64,000 bases of DNA from 55-13 sp964501275 (GCA_964501275.1 CAZCSP010000017.1:1-64000), one strand, 5' to 3'. Shown: positions 8,122 to 18,161, numbered from the stretch's first letter. A program made the numbers and translations. Notes: generated by a model from the letters alone, not told the origin.

Positions 8122-10812
8122 ATGAGTCGTCGTTCCCGTATACGCCTTCCGCGTTGGACCCACTTTGTGATTCCGGTTGTATTGGCCGGACTAGTTGTGG
8201 GGCTGCGATACACCCTTACTCCCATTCTCGGCGACACAGGGCCGTTCTTCCTTGCCTCCCTGGCGGTTTTGATTTCGGCGTTCATCGGGGGGCTCTGGCC
8301 AGGCCTCTTAGCTACACTCATCACGACAGTGGCCGGCGTTACCCTCTTCATGGAGCCCTCGGCGGGATCCATCCTGTCGGACGTTAAGCTAAGGATCGTC
8401 ATGGGGGCCCAGATCACGGTTTGCTGCTGCATCAGCCTTATTTGCGGAGCCCTGCGAAGCAGCGAGATTGAGTCCGAGCGAAGCATCAAGCAGGAGCGCG
8501 ACGCCAGGGATAAGCTTGACGCTCTCTTTAATAGCATTACCGACAAGGTCCTGGTGGTTGCCCGAGATTTCAAACTCATCCGCTTCAATTCTGCGGCTGC
8601 CGCCCGCTGGGGGATCAAGAGCGAGGATGTTGGGCTTGGATTGGACAAGATTCTACCTCAAGACATCGAGGAGGCTCTGCGCATTCCCCTTCAACGAACT
8701 CTCGAACTCAATGAACCGATCAGCATCGAAGTGCGGGACCGTAAGTTTGGACAAGCTTATGAAGTTCGGACGTTTCCAAATCCCGATGGCCTGCTTATCT
8801 ACTTCCACAACATCACGCAACGAATCCAGACGAACGACGCCATTACCAGTCTGATGGAGGACCAGGAGAGAGCCAACGCCCTTCTGGACTCCTTGCTTAC
8901 CCACGCCCCGTTGGGGTTCGGATTCTTCGACCGGGATCATCGCTACCAACGAATCAACAACCATCTCGCCGAAATCCATGGAGTCTCTATTCCCGACCAT
9001 ATAGGAAAGAGCGTCAGCGACATCCTGCTCGTCAATGCTCCGGTAGTGAAGTCGGTAATCGATCAAGTCTTTCAAACCGGCGAGGCGATCGATCAGTTCG
9101 AGATCACCGGAGCGACCTTGAAGGAACCGGGGGTTCCTCGGCACTGGCACACTGGCTTCTATCCCGTGAAGGACAGCCACGGACAAGTGGCGTCGGTGGG
9201 CGCGATCGTCATCGACATCACTCACAGAAAGCAGATTGAAGACCGTCTACGGCAAAGCGAATTCCGGTTCCGAAACCTCACCGACAACTCTCCGATGATG
9301 ATCTGGGTCTGCAATCCAGATGGCAGTGCGAATTGGTTCAACAAGCCTTGGCTCGACTTTCGTGGCCTGTCCCTGGATGCCGCCATCGAGGAAGGGTGCT
9401 TTGCCAACATCCACGCCGAGGACGAACCTTGGGCCAAGGAGATGCAGAAAGCGGCCTTTGCGGCGGGCGAGCCGTTTGCCTTGGAGTTCCGAGTGCCAGA
9501 TGCCGATAACGAGTATCGCTGGATCCACCTCAAAGCCAATCCCGTTCAAGACTCCGACGGCCGGGTCATCAACTATCTGATGTCCAGCCTGGATGTAACC
9601 GATCGCATCAACATGGAGGAGAACCTGCGCAAGAGTCTGGCCAACGAACGCGCAGCCCGCAGCGACGCGGAGAAAGCGAATCGTCTCAAAGACGAGTTCC
9701 TCGCCGGTCTCTCCCATGAACTGAGAACACCCCTCACCACTATGCTCGGCTGGACTGAACTGCTGATGAAGCCGAAGATTCGCGAGGCGGAACTGATGGA
9801 CGGCCTCGAGGTGATCCAAAAGAGCAGCAAACTTCAACTCCAACTCATCAACGACCTGCTGGATATGAGCCGCATCAGCATCGGCAAGATCAACTTGGAG
9901 TTCGAGTATGCGGACCTGTTGGATGCTGTTCAGTCGGTGGTGGACATGGTCCAGAACTCAGCCGCGGACAAGGGTATTCCGATTACCCTGATCGAGCCCG
10001 AGGAGCCGATCATCGTCCGCATCGATCCCGACCGCTTTACCCAGATCATCTGGAATCTCCTGTCGAACGCCATCAAGTTCACGCCATCCAGTGGAAATGT
10101 CACTGTGGAGGTTGGCCGGGAAAGCGGCGACGCGTTTGTTAAAGTCGTGGATTCCGGGATCGGCATTGAGCCTTCCTTCCTTGAGCACGTCTTCGATCGG
10201 TTCCGTCAGGCTGATGCCAGTCTCTCTCGTCGGCATGGCGGGCTGGGCCTTGGCTTGGCCATTGCCAAGCAACTATCCGAACTGCATGGCGGCAACATCG
10301 ACGTGGACAGCAAGGGAACCAACATGGGATGTACCTTTACCGTGACGATCCCCCTCGCCGAAGCGCCTTTTGCCCCGCACCGCCAAAAGGTGCGCCCGAT
10401 CGCGTCCGAGTCCGAGGACGCCCGTCGTTTGGTGGACGTGTGCATCCTGCTGGTGGAAGACGATTCATCCTCTCGCGATGTTCTCAAGCGAATCCTCGAA
10501 CTGGAGGGGGCAATGGTCGTCGGAGCCGACTCCGCATCGATCGCCCGTCGCCTGCTCAAGGAGACGAACCCCGATGTTCTGGTGAGCGATATCGGGCTCC
10601 CCGACGAGGATGGCTACCAGTTGATGCGGAGTATTCGTAGTTCCGGCACCAATGAAGCCAGCGCGATCCCTGCCCTTGCACTCACCGCTTTTGCCGGTAG
10701 CGAAGACCGACTCAAAGCGTTTGAGGCAGGGTTCAACCTCTACCTGACCAAACCAGTAGAGCCCGACGACTTGGTGCGGGCGGTACTGGAAGTGAGGACC
10801 AGCGATCTCTAG
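8122..10812 (+). CDS. Hybrid sensor histidine kinase with DUF4118, PAS repeats and receiver
   Basis: 896 residues. Residues 14-110 hold about four membrane helices of the DUF4118 (KdpD-like) type. Then come PAS-like domains (about 130-240, 250-370 and 380-495) and a HisKA domain with phospho-acceptor His532 in SHELRTP. The HATPase has an N box near 645-649 (NLLSNAIKF), a G1 box DSGIGIEP at about 677 and a G2 box GLGLGLAIAK at about 707. The C-terminal receiver has Asp823 (SDIGLPDEDG). The start at 8122 is chosen because the longer frame overlaps the upstream gene. No output regulator is adjacent on this strand. Confidence 0.9.
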   Translation: MSRRSRIRLPRWTHFVIPVVLAGLVVGLRYTLTPILGDTGPFFLASLAVLISAFIGGLWPGLLATLITTVAGVTLFMEPSAGSILSDVKLRIVMGAQITVCCCISLICGALRSSEIESERSIKQERDARDKLDALFNSITDKVLVVARDFKLIRFNSAAAARWGIKSEDVGLGLDKILPQDIEEALRIPLQRTLELNEPISIEVRDRKFGQAYEVRTFPNPDGLLIYFHNITQRIQTNDAITSLMEDQERANALLDSLLTHAPLGFGFFDRDHRYQRINNHLAEIHGVSIPDHIGKSVSDILLVNAPVVKSVIDQVFQTGEAIDQFEITGATLKEPGVPRHWHTGFYPVKDSHGQVASVGAIVIDITHRKQIEDRLRQSEFRFRNLTDNSPMMIWVCNPDGSANWFNKPWLDFRGLSLDAAIEEGCFANIHAEDEPWAKEMQKAAFAAGEPFALEFRVPDADNEYRWIHLKANPVQDSDGRVINYLMSSLDVTDRINMEENLRKSLANERAARSDAEKANRLKDEFLAGLSHELRTPLTTMLGWTELLMKPKIREAELMDGLEVIQKSSKLQLQLINDLLDMSRISIGKINLEFEYADLLDAVQSVVDMVQNSAADKGIPITLIEPEEPIIVRIDPDRFTQIIWNLLSNAIKFTPSSGNVTVEVGRESGDAFVKVVDSGIGIEPSFLEHVFDRFRQADASLSRRHGGLGLGLAIAKQLSELHGGNIDVDSKGTNMGCTFTVTIPLAEAPFAPHRQKVRPIASESEDARRLVDVCILLVEDDSSSRDVLKRILELEGAMVVGADSASIARRLLKETNPDVLVSDIGLPDEDGYQLMRSIRSSGTNEASAIPALALTAFAGSEDRLKAFEAGFNLYLTKPVEPDDLVRAVLEVRTSDL

Positions 10813-10973
10813 ATCGGGCGGCGGCGGTCGAAGACCAGGCTTGCCAGAGACGCGATCAGGAGAGCGAAGAAGCTGAACTGGGTCCAATCTGCCAGCGATC
10901 CTTGCAGATATCCAAATCCCAGGAATCCAGCAAGGATCGCGGCGACCATCAGAATCAGAGTCGAGAGCGTCAT
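10809..10973 (-). CDS. DUF1328-like small membrane protein
   Basis: 54 residues with two hydrophobic segments (LSTLILMVAAILAGFLGFG and FFALLIASLASLVF), matching the pattern of the DUF1328/YtjA family of tiny inner-membrane proteins. Its start overlaps the end of the upstream 77-residue gene by four bases. It converges with the kinase gene, with a four-base overlap of stop codons. It is larger than the roughly 29-residue KdpF, which it should not be confused with. Confidence 0.7.
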   Translation of the reverse strand: MTLSTLILMVAAILAGFLGFGYLQGSLADWTQFSFFALLIASLASLVFDRRRPI

Positions 10974-11203
10974 CGTTTGGCGGAAGGCTTCGTCCTCTCT
11001 TGAGTCCACGCTTCCAGCAAGCGGGAACAAGATGCAAATCGACGCATCAGGTTGATGTATCGGTGCCGTTGCCAAGCGCGTCCCTCGATGGCTGCGGCCA
11101 AAGCCGCGTATCCGCAGTCGATCGCCTGTTCTTGACAAAGCGTCTTCGCGATAATGGCCTGCATTCTCTGCCGATAGGTTTCGATACGGGATGCCTTTTT
11201 CAT
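10970..11203 (-). CDS. Small basic protein of unknown function
   Basis: 77 residues, rich in Arg and Ala, probably helical, without a membrane segment. Its stop overlaps the start of the DUF1328-like gene (ATGA), so the two are translated together. I do not recognise a family. Confidence 0.55.
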   Translation of the reverse strand: MKKASRIETYRQRMQAIIAKTLCQEQAIDCGYAALAAAIEGRAWQRHRYINLMRRFASCSRLLEAWTQERTKPSAKR

Positions 11204-11310
11204 TTTCTCCTCCGACCCTTGTGGGCTGTGTTTTCTGACTATCAGATTGGAGGAAGCGCCGTTAAAGGCGCGAGAAGACGGGCACGGCTCTCGTCAAAAT
11301 TCCGTAAGAA

Positions 11311-12018
11311 TCAGACCGCGAGGCGGTATCCCACTCTTGGCTCGTTGACCAGCAGCTTCTCGGAGTCCTTGTTCGGCTCCAACTTGCGGCGCAGGTATCC
11401 GATGTAGACGCGCAGGTATTGGGAGTCTTCCGAATACTCGTTGCCCCAGACCTCGGCCAAGAGTTGGCGATGGGTGACGACCTTGCCCGCGTGTTGGACC
11501 AGGACGCAGAGGAGCTTGTACTCGATGGGCGTCAGGTGGACTTCCTCATCGTGAACCCAAACCTTCCGGTTGGCACGATCCAACTTGATCTGCGCCGCCT
11601 CAAAGATAGGGTCCTCGCCCGCCGATGGCGCGAGGGAGGTTCTACGCAGAGCGACCTTGATGCGGGCAAGGAGTTCCGAGACGCCGAACGGCTTGGTCAC
11701 ATAGTCGTCGGCGCCCGCTTCCAGACAGCGCACCTTTACCGCCTCTTGACCTTGGCCCGAGAGGATGATAATCGGCACCTGGCTCCACCCGCGAACGGTC
11801 TCCACGACGCTCAGACCATCCTTGTCGGGCAGGCCGAGATCGAGCAGTACCACGTCGGGGTTGCGTTTGGTGATCTGGTCGATCCCATCCTGCGCGGTCT
11901 CCGCTTCTAGCAGCTTAAACTCATCGGCATCGAGCGAGGATCGAAGCAAACGGCGGATGGCCGCGTCGTCCTCGATCGCCAAAATAGCAGGGCGATGTCC
12001 TGTTGGTAGGGAATCCAT
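11311..12018 (-). CDS. OmpR/KdpE-type response regulator
   Basis: 235 residues. The receiver domain has the acidic pair at 17-18, phospho-acceptor Asp60 (LLDLGLPDKDG) and Lys109 (DDYVTKPFG). A winged-helix DNA-binding domain follows (TPIEYKLLCVLVQHAGKVVTHRQLLAEVWG...YLRVYIGYLRRKLE), the form typical of KdpE. No kinase or kdpFABC gene is next to it; the KdpD-like hybrid kinase 500 bases away on the other strand is the obvious partner candidate. Confidence 0.9.
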   Translation of the reverse strand: MDSLPTGHRPAILAIEDDAAIRRLLRSSLDADEFKLLEAETAQDGIDQITKRNPDVVLLDLGLPDKDGLSVVETVRGWSQVPIIILSGQGQEAVKVRCLEAGADDYVTKPFGVSELLARIKVALRRTSLAPSAGEDPIFEAAQIKLDRANRKVWVHDEEVHLTPIEYKLLCVLVQHAGKVVTHRQLLAEVWGNEYSEDSQYLRVYIGYLRRKLEPNKDSEKLLVNEPRVGYRLAV

Positions 12019-12139
12019 GTTGGTTGTTCGCTTGCCATAGGATCATACCGCTCGGCAGGCGATCTTCTTGATGACGTTTACCATTAGAACTACGTTCCCA
12101 TCCTCACGAGAAACGCCGCCAGCCGTCATAATCTGCGGG

Positions 12140-13138
12140 ATGAGACGGGAATGGCAAGATGCGGCGGATAATCGCCGGTGGGACGAGTTCGAACGGTTGA
12201 TCAAGTGGGAGCCTAGCCAAGAGCTTTGCGACACTCTGGCCAAACTTGCCGACGGCGCGGTCGATAAGCCGGATAAGAAGGCCCTGAAGAAGCTGCTTTG
12301 GATACTGGAGAAAGAAGGCTACCGGCCCCAAGAAACCCCTGAACCGGAGGCTGAGCCGCTTCCGCCTTTGCGAGCCTCGTTCATGATGTCGGCCGACGTT
12401 CTCGGCGATACCCCGATCACTTACGGATACGAGACGGGCGGCAAGTTCCGGTGGCTGACTGCCTACGTTCACGACACCGCCGGTCTGAGGCGAGCCTCAG
12501 ATGACACCATGTCGGTAGAGGAGGCTCGGCAAAGGATTGAAGTGCTCCAGGTGGCGAGTAAACCGCCCTTTGTTTCCGCACCGATCGATCCTGATTTTGC
12601 GCTCTGGAGGATCAAGCGGGGCTTGGCCAGGAACAAACCTGGAACCATCCCGTCCTCCATCGCCCTTTGGAGATCGGTGATCGATCGCGCCGAGGAGGTC
12701 CCTCATCCCGCCGACTCTCTGAACCCCGGAGAGGCAAAGATCGGGGAGGATGATGGCAATGTGCTGTTGATGGACGCAACGTTCACTTGGCGGCTGGAGC
12801 TGGGCGCGGCAACCCCTCTGATAGAGGCAATGTATCAGGCCAACGAAACGGTGCGGGACGCCGATGAGGAAACGCAGTCGAAGGCCGTGAAGGTGGCAGG
12901 ATTGGAGGCGCGTAAAAGGTTGCTCACCCCTGAAGTTTTGGCCGAGCACACCATGAGATTGAAGGACCTCGCCTTCCTCCTGCACCAGAAAGGGGATGCT
13001 GCCTATCAAGCGGTCATCGCCTCCTTGAGAGACCTGGAGAAAAATGGCCCCGCCAGTGAGTATGCCAACGGCCTGGTAGAGAAGACCATCGTGCTCTACA
13101 TGGAGTTCATGAATCGCCGGGCGAACGAAGACGAATAG
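12140..13138 (+). CDS. Protein of unknown function
   Basis: 332 residues from ATG 12140 (a longer frame from 12068 would overlap the divergent promoter region). It is acidic, soluble and largely helical. The first 80 residues read like a HEAT- or tetratricopeptide-type helical start (EFERLIKWEPSQELCDTLAKLADGAVDKPDKKALKKLLWILEKEGYRP), and a linker rich in Pro and Glu follows. No catalytic motif seen. Confidence 0.65.
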   Translation: MRREWQDAADNRRWDEFERLIKWEPSQELCDTLAKLADGAVDKPDKKALKKLLWILEKEGYRPQETPEPEAEPLPPLRASFMMSADVLGDTPITYGYETGGKFRWLTAYVHDTAGLRRASDDTMSVEEARQRIEVLQVASKPPFVSAPIDPDFALWRIKRGLARNKPGTIPSSIALWRSVIDRAEEVPHPADSLNPGEAKIGEDDGNVLLMDATFTWRLELGAATPLIEAMYQANETVRDADEETQSKAVKVAGLEARKRLLTPEVLAEHTMRLKDLAFLLHQKGDAAYQAVIASLRDLEKNGPASEYANGLVEKTIVLYMEFMNRRANEDE

Positions 13139-13165
13139 AGCCCAGAAACCGAGGGATAATCGAGC

Positions 13166-13690
13166 ATGGAGTTCCGAATCGAATACAGTCTGCGGCAAGC
13201 TCTGCCCATCGCGCTTTTCGGGTTGCCGATGCTTGGTCTGGAGCGCCTGCTCAGCCTCGCCGTTTGGGACGAAGTGGAGATCGTAGGTTGGAGTGGACTC
13301 GGGTTCTTCTCTCTGGTCGCGCTGCCCATGCTGGCACTCTGTACCTTCGGGCTTTGCATGGTGCGGTTCTATTTTGAGTTCGATCTACCGTTAAAACGGA
13401 CTTATGTGTCCTGGTGGCGCATCTCAGGGTGCCTGCTGGCGCTTTCCTTTGGACTGCTGGTCGTAGGCTCAGGTTGGCCGGCAAACATCTATCACTGGGC
13501 ACGAATCGGAATCGTCGTTGCAGGGTTGAGCCTTGGCCTGTTTCTGTTTAAGTGGATTTACTTTGATTGGTTGAACCGAATCGGCTCTGATCCCACTCCG
13601 CCTAAAGATCCGCCCCCGCCAGATTCCGGAGTTGGAGTCCTGAGGAGGCCACCGGTATCGCCTGTCACCGGCTCACGCATGGCCGCATAG
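13166..13690 (+). CDS. Membrane protein of unknown function
   Basis: 174 residues with about four membrane segments (for example LLALSFGLLVVGSG) and a Pro-rich cytoplasmic tail (PTPPKDPPPPDSG). It starts 27 bases after the previous gene, so an operon is likely. No family recognised. Confidence 0.6.
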   Translation: MEFRIEYSLRQALPIALFGLPMLGLERLLSLAVWDEVEIVGWSGLGFFSLVALPMLALCTFGLCMVRFYFEFDLPLKRTYVSWWRISGCLLALSFGLLVVGSGWPANIYHWARIGIVVAGLSLGLFLFKWIYFDWLNRIGSDPTPPKDPPPPDSGVGVLRRPPVSPVTGSRMAA

Positions 13691-13755
13691 CCTGGATATC
13701 CGGGCCTGGTCGAAACAATTAGACGAGGTTTAGTCATTCGACTTACAATGTGGCT

Positions 13756-14967
13756 ATGATCGCTCTGCTCCTTGCCGCCACGCTCAACCAGGCCAACCTT
13801 GAGATTCCCGGATCGACCGTGTATCTCAGTCCCAATCCAGACGCCTTTCGTGTGCAGGAGCGGTCCGGAGTCCAAGGGTGGAACGATCCCAAAACCAAGG
13901 TCGTGTGGTACGGAAAGGTCGTCCGTTCGGGCAAATTGGCCGTAACCGTCAAACTGGATGCTTCCCAACCTATGGTAAGCGGATTCAAGCTGAAGCTGAA
14001 CGGCGTGACTCGGCAGGGGAAATCCGACAATATCGGCATGTTCAGCTTCGGCGAATTCGATATTCGCAAGCCGGGCTACCAGTCGTTCGAGTTGGAAGCA
14101 GTCGGCAAGTCAGGCGATGCCCTTGGAGTTCCTTTGGCTCTGATCCTCACCGGCGATGCCGCCGAGGGCGCGCAGTTCAACCTGCAGCCCCGCCGAAACG
14201 CCGCCTCCGTCCACCTCGGCTACCCCACCGCGCCCGACGCCAAGATCACCGCCTTCTACTGCGAAGTCGATCCCAAGACCGACCCGACGCACAGCTTCTA
14301 CATGGCCTGCGGATTCCGACGCGGCTACTTTGGGATGCAGGTCAACAGCCCGACTGAGCGGCGAATCATCTTCTCCATCTGGGACTCCGGCAATGAAGCC
14401 ATCGACCGGAACAAGGTCGCCGACGAGGATCGGGTGAAACTGCTGGCCAAAGGCGAAAACGTCTACGCCAGCGACTTTGGCAACGAGGGGACGGGCGGAC
14501 ACAGCCATTTGAAATACCCTTGGAAGATGGGGCAGACGTTCCGGTTCCTGGTGACCGCCAAGCCGGAAGGAACGACCACCACCTACACCTCCTATTTCTG
14601 GTTCCACGAGAAGAACGCCTGGGGCCTCATCTCCAGCTTCCGCGCCCCCAAGGATGGCGGCTACCTGCGCGGCCTGCACTCGTTCAACGAGAATTTCTGG
14701 GGAACGAACGGGCACTTGAAGCGCCGGGCCGAGTACAAGAACCAGTGGATCCAGACGGAAGATGGGACGTGGACCGAGCTGACCAAAGCCCGCTTCACCT
14801 GCGATCCAACCGGTCGCGCCGACCGATTCGACTACGCGGCCGGTGCTCTCCGCCAAGGCTTCTTTCTGCAAAACGGAGGATTCGAGGACAACGGGATCAA
14901 GTACGCCGATGAGTTTTCCCGCACCCCCACCAACCGGAAGCCGGAGGCGCTGACAAAGCTTCCGTAA
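13756..14967 (+). CDS. DUF3472 secreted protein
   Basis: 403 residues with a short signal peptide. An N-terminal beta domain (about residues 20-125) is followed by a DUF3472 region, seen at VHLGYPTAPDAKITAFYCEVDPKTDPTHSFYMACGFRRGYFGMQVNSPTERRIIFSIWDSG. These are exported beta-rich proteins thought to act on carbohydrates; no biochemical role is established. GTG at 13750 is an alternative start. Confidence 0.8.
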   Translation: MIALLLAATLNQANLEIPGSTVYLSPNPDAFRVQERSGVQGWNDPKTKVVWYGKVVRSGKLAVTVKLDASQPMVSGFKLKLNGVTRQGKSDNIGMFSFGEFDIRKPGYQSFELEAVGKSGDALGVPLALILTGDAAEGAQFNLQPRRNAASVHLGYPTAPDAKITAFYCEVDPKTDPTHSFYMACGFRRGYFGMQVNSPTERRIIFSIWDSGNEAIDRNKVADEDRVKLLAKGENVYASDFGNEGTGGHSHLKYPWKMGQTFRFLVTAKPEGTTTTYTSYFWFHEKNAWGLISSFRAPKDGGYLRGLHSFNENFWGTNGHLKRRAEYKNQWIQTEDGTWTELTKARFTCDPTGRADRFDYAAGALRQGFFLQNGGFEDNGIKYADEFSRTPTNRKPEALTKLP

Positions 14968-15726
14968 CAGGAGGAGGCCCATTCGATTTCCAAGTCACTT
15001 TGAACCGCCAAGAAACAAAGGACACAAAGGAACGCAAAGAAGGCCCCTGGGAGATTATATCGAAGTTCAACCGCTTGCCACGGCGTCATCCTGAGTCGCT
15101 TGTCAAGCTTCATTTGTCGTCTTTTGGGGCTCTTGGTCCCGGTCAACCCCGAAGGGGTTCAGCCCGATAGCGAAGGGTTGCGCGGCCCGTTTACATCAGA
15201 GGTTCTCATTCCTCAAAACCAGGGCCGCGCTACCCTGGTAAACGCCCTCCAAATATCCCCTACCCTGAAAGGGTTGCACCGATACAGGCTTTTAGAGTGC
15301 AGCCCCGTTGGGGCTCAGGGGAACCGGGTGGCCAGTACCAGGGTGGCGGCTTCGCCTGACCCTTCGCTGTCGAGTATGACGCCTTCGGCGTGGAGAAGCG
15401 CTTTCAAGCCTCGCACCAAAACGATGACATCAAATGAAGGTTGACGGCCTACTGAGCGAGCCTGAAGGAGTTTGTGTTGAGCCGATAGCTGGTCGCGAGT
15501 CGAAGGACCTCACCCTTCTGTAGTCTCTTCTCAACCTACAACCGGTTGAGGTGGTTCGACTTCGCGGCATAGGACGCTCTTGGCAACAAAACGCTCGGGC
15601 CGCTCCGCTCACCATGACGCCGTACATCTAGAAAGTCGAGGTGAACGATGACACATGTCTGCTCCGCGTCCTTTGTTTCTTTGTTCCTTGGTGGTGCTTG
15701 CGATCTTAAAAGGCAAGCTCCAACTG
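14968..15726. other. Non-coding interval with dispersed repeats
   Basis: No convincing gene. It holds a CCGCCAAGAAACAAAGGA-type sequence (15006 on) with an inverted partner at 15670-15695, a CGGCGTCATCCTGAG tag at 15081-15095, a 36-base repeat at 15488-15523 shared with 25031-25066, and several short CCCCGAAGGGG-type palindromes. Short ORFs here have unrelated codon use. Confidence 0.6.
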
Positions 15727-16380
15727 CTATCCTCTCGGAGCCCACTTCTGGTCTTTGACCTTGAGGGTGACCGTCAGTCGACAGAGCGAGTCTCCGCCAG
15801 GGATGGGGCTGTTCTCAATTGTCCACATGCCGGAGTTCAGAATGCCGCTTGTCGGGTCCAGGGTGTAGTGCCCGGTGGCTTGAATGGGGTGTGTCCCCGC
15901 GTTTTCCCAGGCGGAGAGGGCAATGACTTCCTTGGACCGAGGCGCCAACCCGCCCGTCTTTTCCAACCCAACCATCCGCACATTAGGCGGGGGCGGGAAG
16001 AAGGCAGGCTCGCTGAGAGTCCCCTTGCGGTCGATTTGCAGGACCCGCTCGATCCGGTGCCGCGCCACGTCCTCGTTGATCCGCTTCGTCAGGCTCTCTC
16101 CATTCAAACCCACTTTCAGTACGATCGGCTCGATTCCTTTGGGAGCGGGGGCGATCTGGCCGTCAATCTTGGACTGCACCAGCTTCCATTGGGCGGTGAG
16201 CACGGTTCGGTTACCCTCCTTCGCAACGGAGCAGGCCGTCGATTCGACGTTGATCAAGTCGATATCCTCCCCTTCAAAGTGGTAGGAGAACTCCGACGTC
16301 CACTGGTCTCCGGGCAGGAGTTTGAGCGACGTATCGGGCGTCTGTTGGAGGAGGACAGCGGCGGCAAGAAGGCTCAACAT
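15727..16380 (-). CDS. Exported protein of unknown function
   Basis: 217 residues with an N-terminal signal (MLSLLAAAVLLQQ) and a beta-rich mature part (DQWTSEFSYHFEGEDIDL...ATGHYTLDPTSG). It is the last gene of the pyk operon: its start overlaps the preceding stop by one base (TAATG). No family recognised. Confidence 0.65.
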   Translation of the reverse strand: MLSLLAAAVLLQQTPDTSLKLLPGDQWTSEFSYHFEGEDIDLINVESTACSVAKEGNRTVLTAQWKLVQSKIDGQIAPAPKGIEPIVLKVGLNGESLTKRINEDVARHRIERVLQIDRKGTLSEPAFFPPPPNVRMVGLEKTGGLAPRSKEVIALSAWENAGTHPIQATGHYTLDPTSGILNSGMWTIENSPIPGGDSLCRLTVTLKVKDQKWAPRG

Positions 16381-16637
16381 TACTGGCCATCCAAAACCGT
16401 TTCCCCCGGGCGCGTCCAGTTCTTGTCTCGAATCTTCTGCTCTCTGCCCAAAGGGTTGCTGGCTTTCATTTTGTCTTTGACCAGCTGCTCGCGTTTAAGT
16501 TCCGCTTCCCGCATCTCTAACGAGATGCCGTCCGCCTTACGCTGCTGCACTTTATAGACCTGCCAAGGTTTTTGGCTGAGATACAGTCCAAGACAGATCG
16601 CCGAAAAAACGATGAAAAGTTGCCATCCTAGCTTCAT
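16380..16637 (-). CDS. Small single-pass membrane protein
   Basis: 85 residues. One membrane helix at the N-terminus (WQLFIVFSAICLGLYLSQ) is followed by a charged helical tail (EMREAELKREQLVKDKMKA). The start overlaps the pyk stop by four bases. Function unknown. Confidence 0.65.
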   Translation of the reverse strand: MKLGWQLFIVFSAICLGLYLSQKPWQVYKVQQRKADGISLEMREAELKREQLVKDKMKASNPLGREQKIRDKNWTRPGETVLDGQ

Positions 16638-18043
16638 GATTCCACCACCTGGGTCAGGATCAGGTTGGTGTTCCCCTCGCCAAAGGGCACTCCCGCCGTG
16701 ATTAGAACCAAGCTTCCTTTTTTAAGACGTTTGTATTTGACAAAAGCGTTGATCGCATTCCGCACCCCTTCCTCCGTGGACTGAGGTGTCGGCAGACGAA
16801 TCGCATCCACCCCCCAGCATACGCCAAGTCGGGCCTGGGTGCGCTCGTCATAGGTCGCGCAGAGGAGCGGGGCTTTGGGCCGGTACTTGCTCACCAATCT
16901 AGCGGTGTTTCCGCTGACGGTGGTGGAGACGACGGCGGCCGGCTTCAGAAGGGAGGCCAAGTCTGCGACAGAGTGGGCAATCGCCTCCTGGTGGCCGATG
17001 TGGATTCGGGCGCTCTCCTGGAACTTCTGCTCGATGCGGCTCCGGTCGAAGAGGGCCTCCGCCTTCTCCGAAATGCGCACCATCGTCTTCACGCACTCGA
17101 TGGGATACTCCCCGCTGGCGGTCTCCCCGCTGAGCATGATCGCATCGGTGCCGTCGAGTACCGCATTCGCGATGTCGGTCGCCTCGGCGCGGGTGGGGCG
17201 GGGGTAGGTCATCATGCTCTCCAGCATTTGGGTTGCCGTAATCACTGGCTTGCCCACCCAGGTACACATGTCGATGATCTTCTTCTGCATGATGGGCACG
17301 TCCTCGATGTCCATCTGCAGGCCCAAGTCCCCTCGCGCCACCATCACCAGGTCCACCACCTTGAGGATATTGCCCAAGTCCTGGATCGCCTCTCGCGTTT
17401 CGATCTTCGCGCAGAGCCCGATGCTGGGGTCGAGTTTGTCCACTTCGCGGCGAAGCTGAACGATATCGTCGGCTTCTTTGACATAGCTGAGCGCGATGTA
17501 GTCCACCCCCGCCGCACAGGCGTAGCCGATGTCTTCCCGATCCTTGTCGGTCATAGCCGGGGTGTCGAAGACCTTGTTCACCAACGTGATTCCCTGGCGG
17601 CTCTTCACCAAGCCGTCGCACATCACGGTCGCGGCGTAGTTGTCGCCTACTTTCTCGCCCAACTTCAGTTCGACATGTCCATCACCGAGCAAGGCGCGAC
17701 ATCCCAGGGCAAAGGCGTTCACGATGTCTGTCTGGGTGACCGGCATGGTTGCGCCTGGTGCAGGGCCAATGGTGATCGTCTGCCCCTGGACCAGGTGGAG
17801 GCCCCCTTCTGGAAGCATACCAATGCGAAACTTAGGGCCCTGGAGGTCGGCAAGAATTGCGACGGCGCCGATCTGAGGGCTAAGTTCTCGTACCCACTCC
17901 ACCCACCGGCGCTTGGTTTCCCAATCGCCGTGGCTGCAATTGAGCCGGGCCACATTCATCCCGGCATCGATCAACTCCTTGACCTTCTCCCGACTATCCA
18001 CCGCCGGCCCGAGCGTGCAGACGATCTTGGTACGCCGCTTCAT
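16634..18043 (-). CDS. pyk: Pyruvate kinase
   Basis: 469 residues. The enzyme converts phosphoenolpyruvate and ADP to pyruvate and ATP in glycolysis. Visible are the N-terminal TKIVCTLGPA, NCSHGDWETK, the catalytic MVARGDLGLQMDIEDVP and the family signature ITATQMLESMMTYPRPTRAEATDIANAVLDGTDAIMLSGETA. The C-terminal regulatory domain is complete. It is the first gene of a three-gene run with overlapping starts and stops. Confidence 0.97.
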   Translation of the reverse strand: MKRRTKIVCTLGPAVDSREKVKELIDAGMNVARLNCSHGDWETKRRWVEWVRELSPQIGAVAILADLQGPKFRIGMLPEGGLHLVQGQTITIGPAPGATMPVTQTDIVNAFALGCRALLGDGHVELKLGEKVGDNYAATVMCDGLVKSRQGITLVNKVFDTPAMTDKDREDIGYACAAGVDYIALSYVKEADDIVQLRREVDKLDPSIGLCAKIETREAIQDLGNILKVVDLVMVARGDLGLQMDIEDVPIMQKKIIDMCTWVGKPVITATQMLESMMTYPRPTRAEATDIANAVLDGTDAIMLSGETASGEYPIECVKTMVRISEKAEALFDRSRIEQKFQESARIHIGHQEAIAHSVADLASLLKPAAVVSTTVSGNTARLVSKYRPKAPLLCATYDERTQARLGVCWGVDAIRLPTPQSTEEGVRNAINAFVKYKRLKKGSLVLITAGVPFGEGNTNLILTQVVES

Positions 18044-18161
18044 CCTTGGATTGCCAGGGTACCCAGAATTGTGGGAGGGGTGAAAAAGTGAGGCGTGAAG
18101 ACGTAAGAGAGTGATCCCGTGAGTTTCCTCACGCCTTCACGATCTCACGCAACCACCGTTT

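Noticed and set aside
10809..10973. KdpF-like peptide next to the KdpD-like kinase
   Set aside because: 54 residues with two membrane segments and a DUF1328-like pattern; KdpF is about 29 residues with one segment, and no kdpABC genes follow.
16973..18091. 372-residue ORF opposite pyk
   Set aside because: His- and Val-rich translation typical for a reverse frame of a GC-rich gene; pyk is certain.
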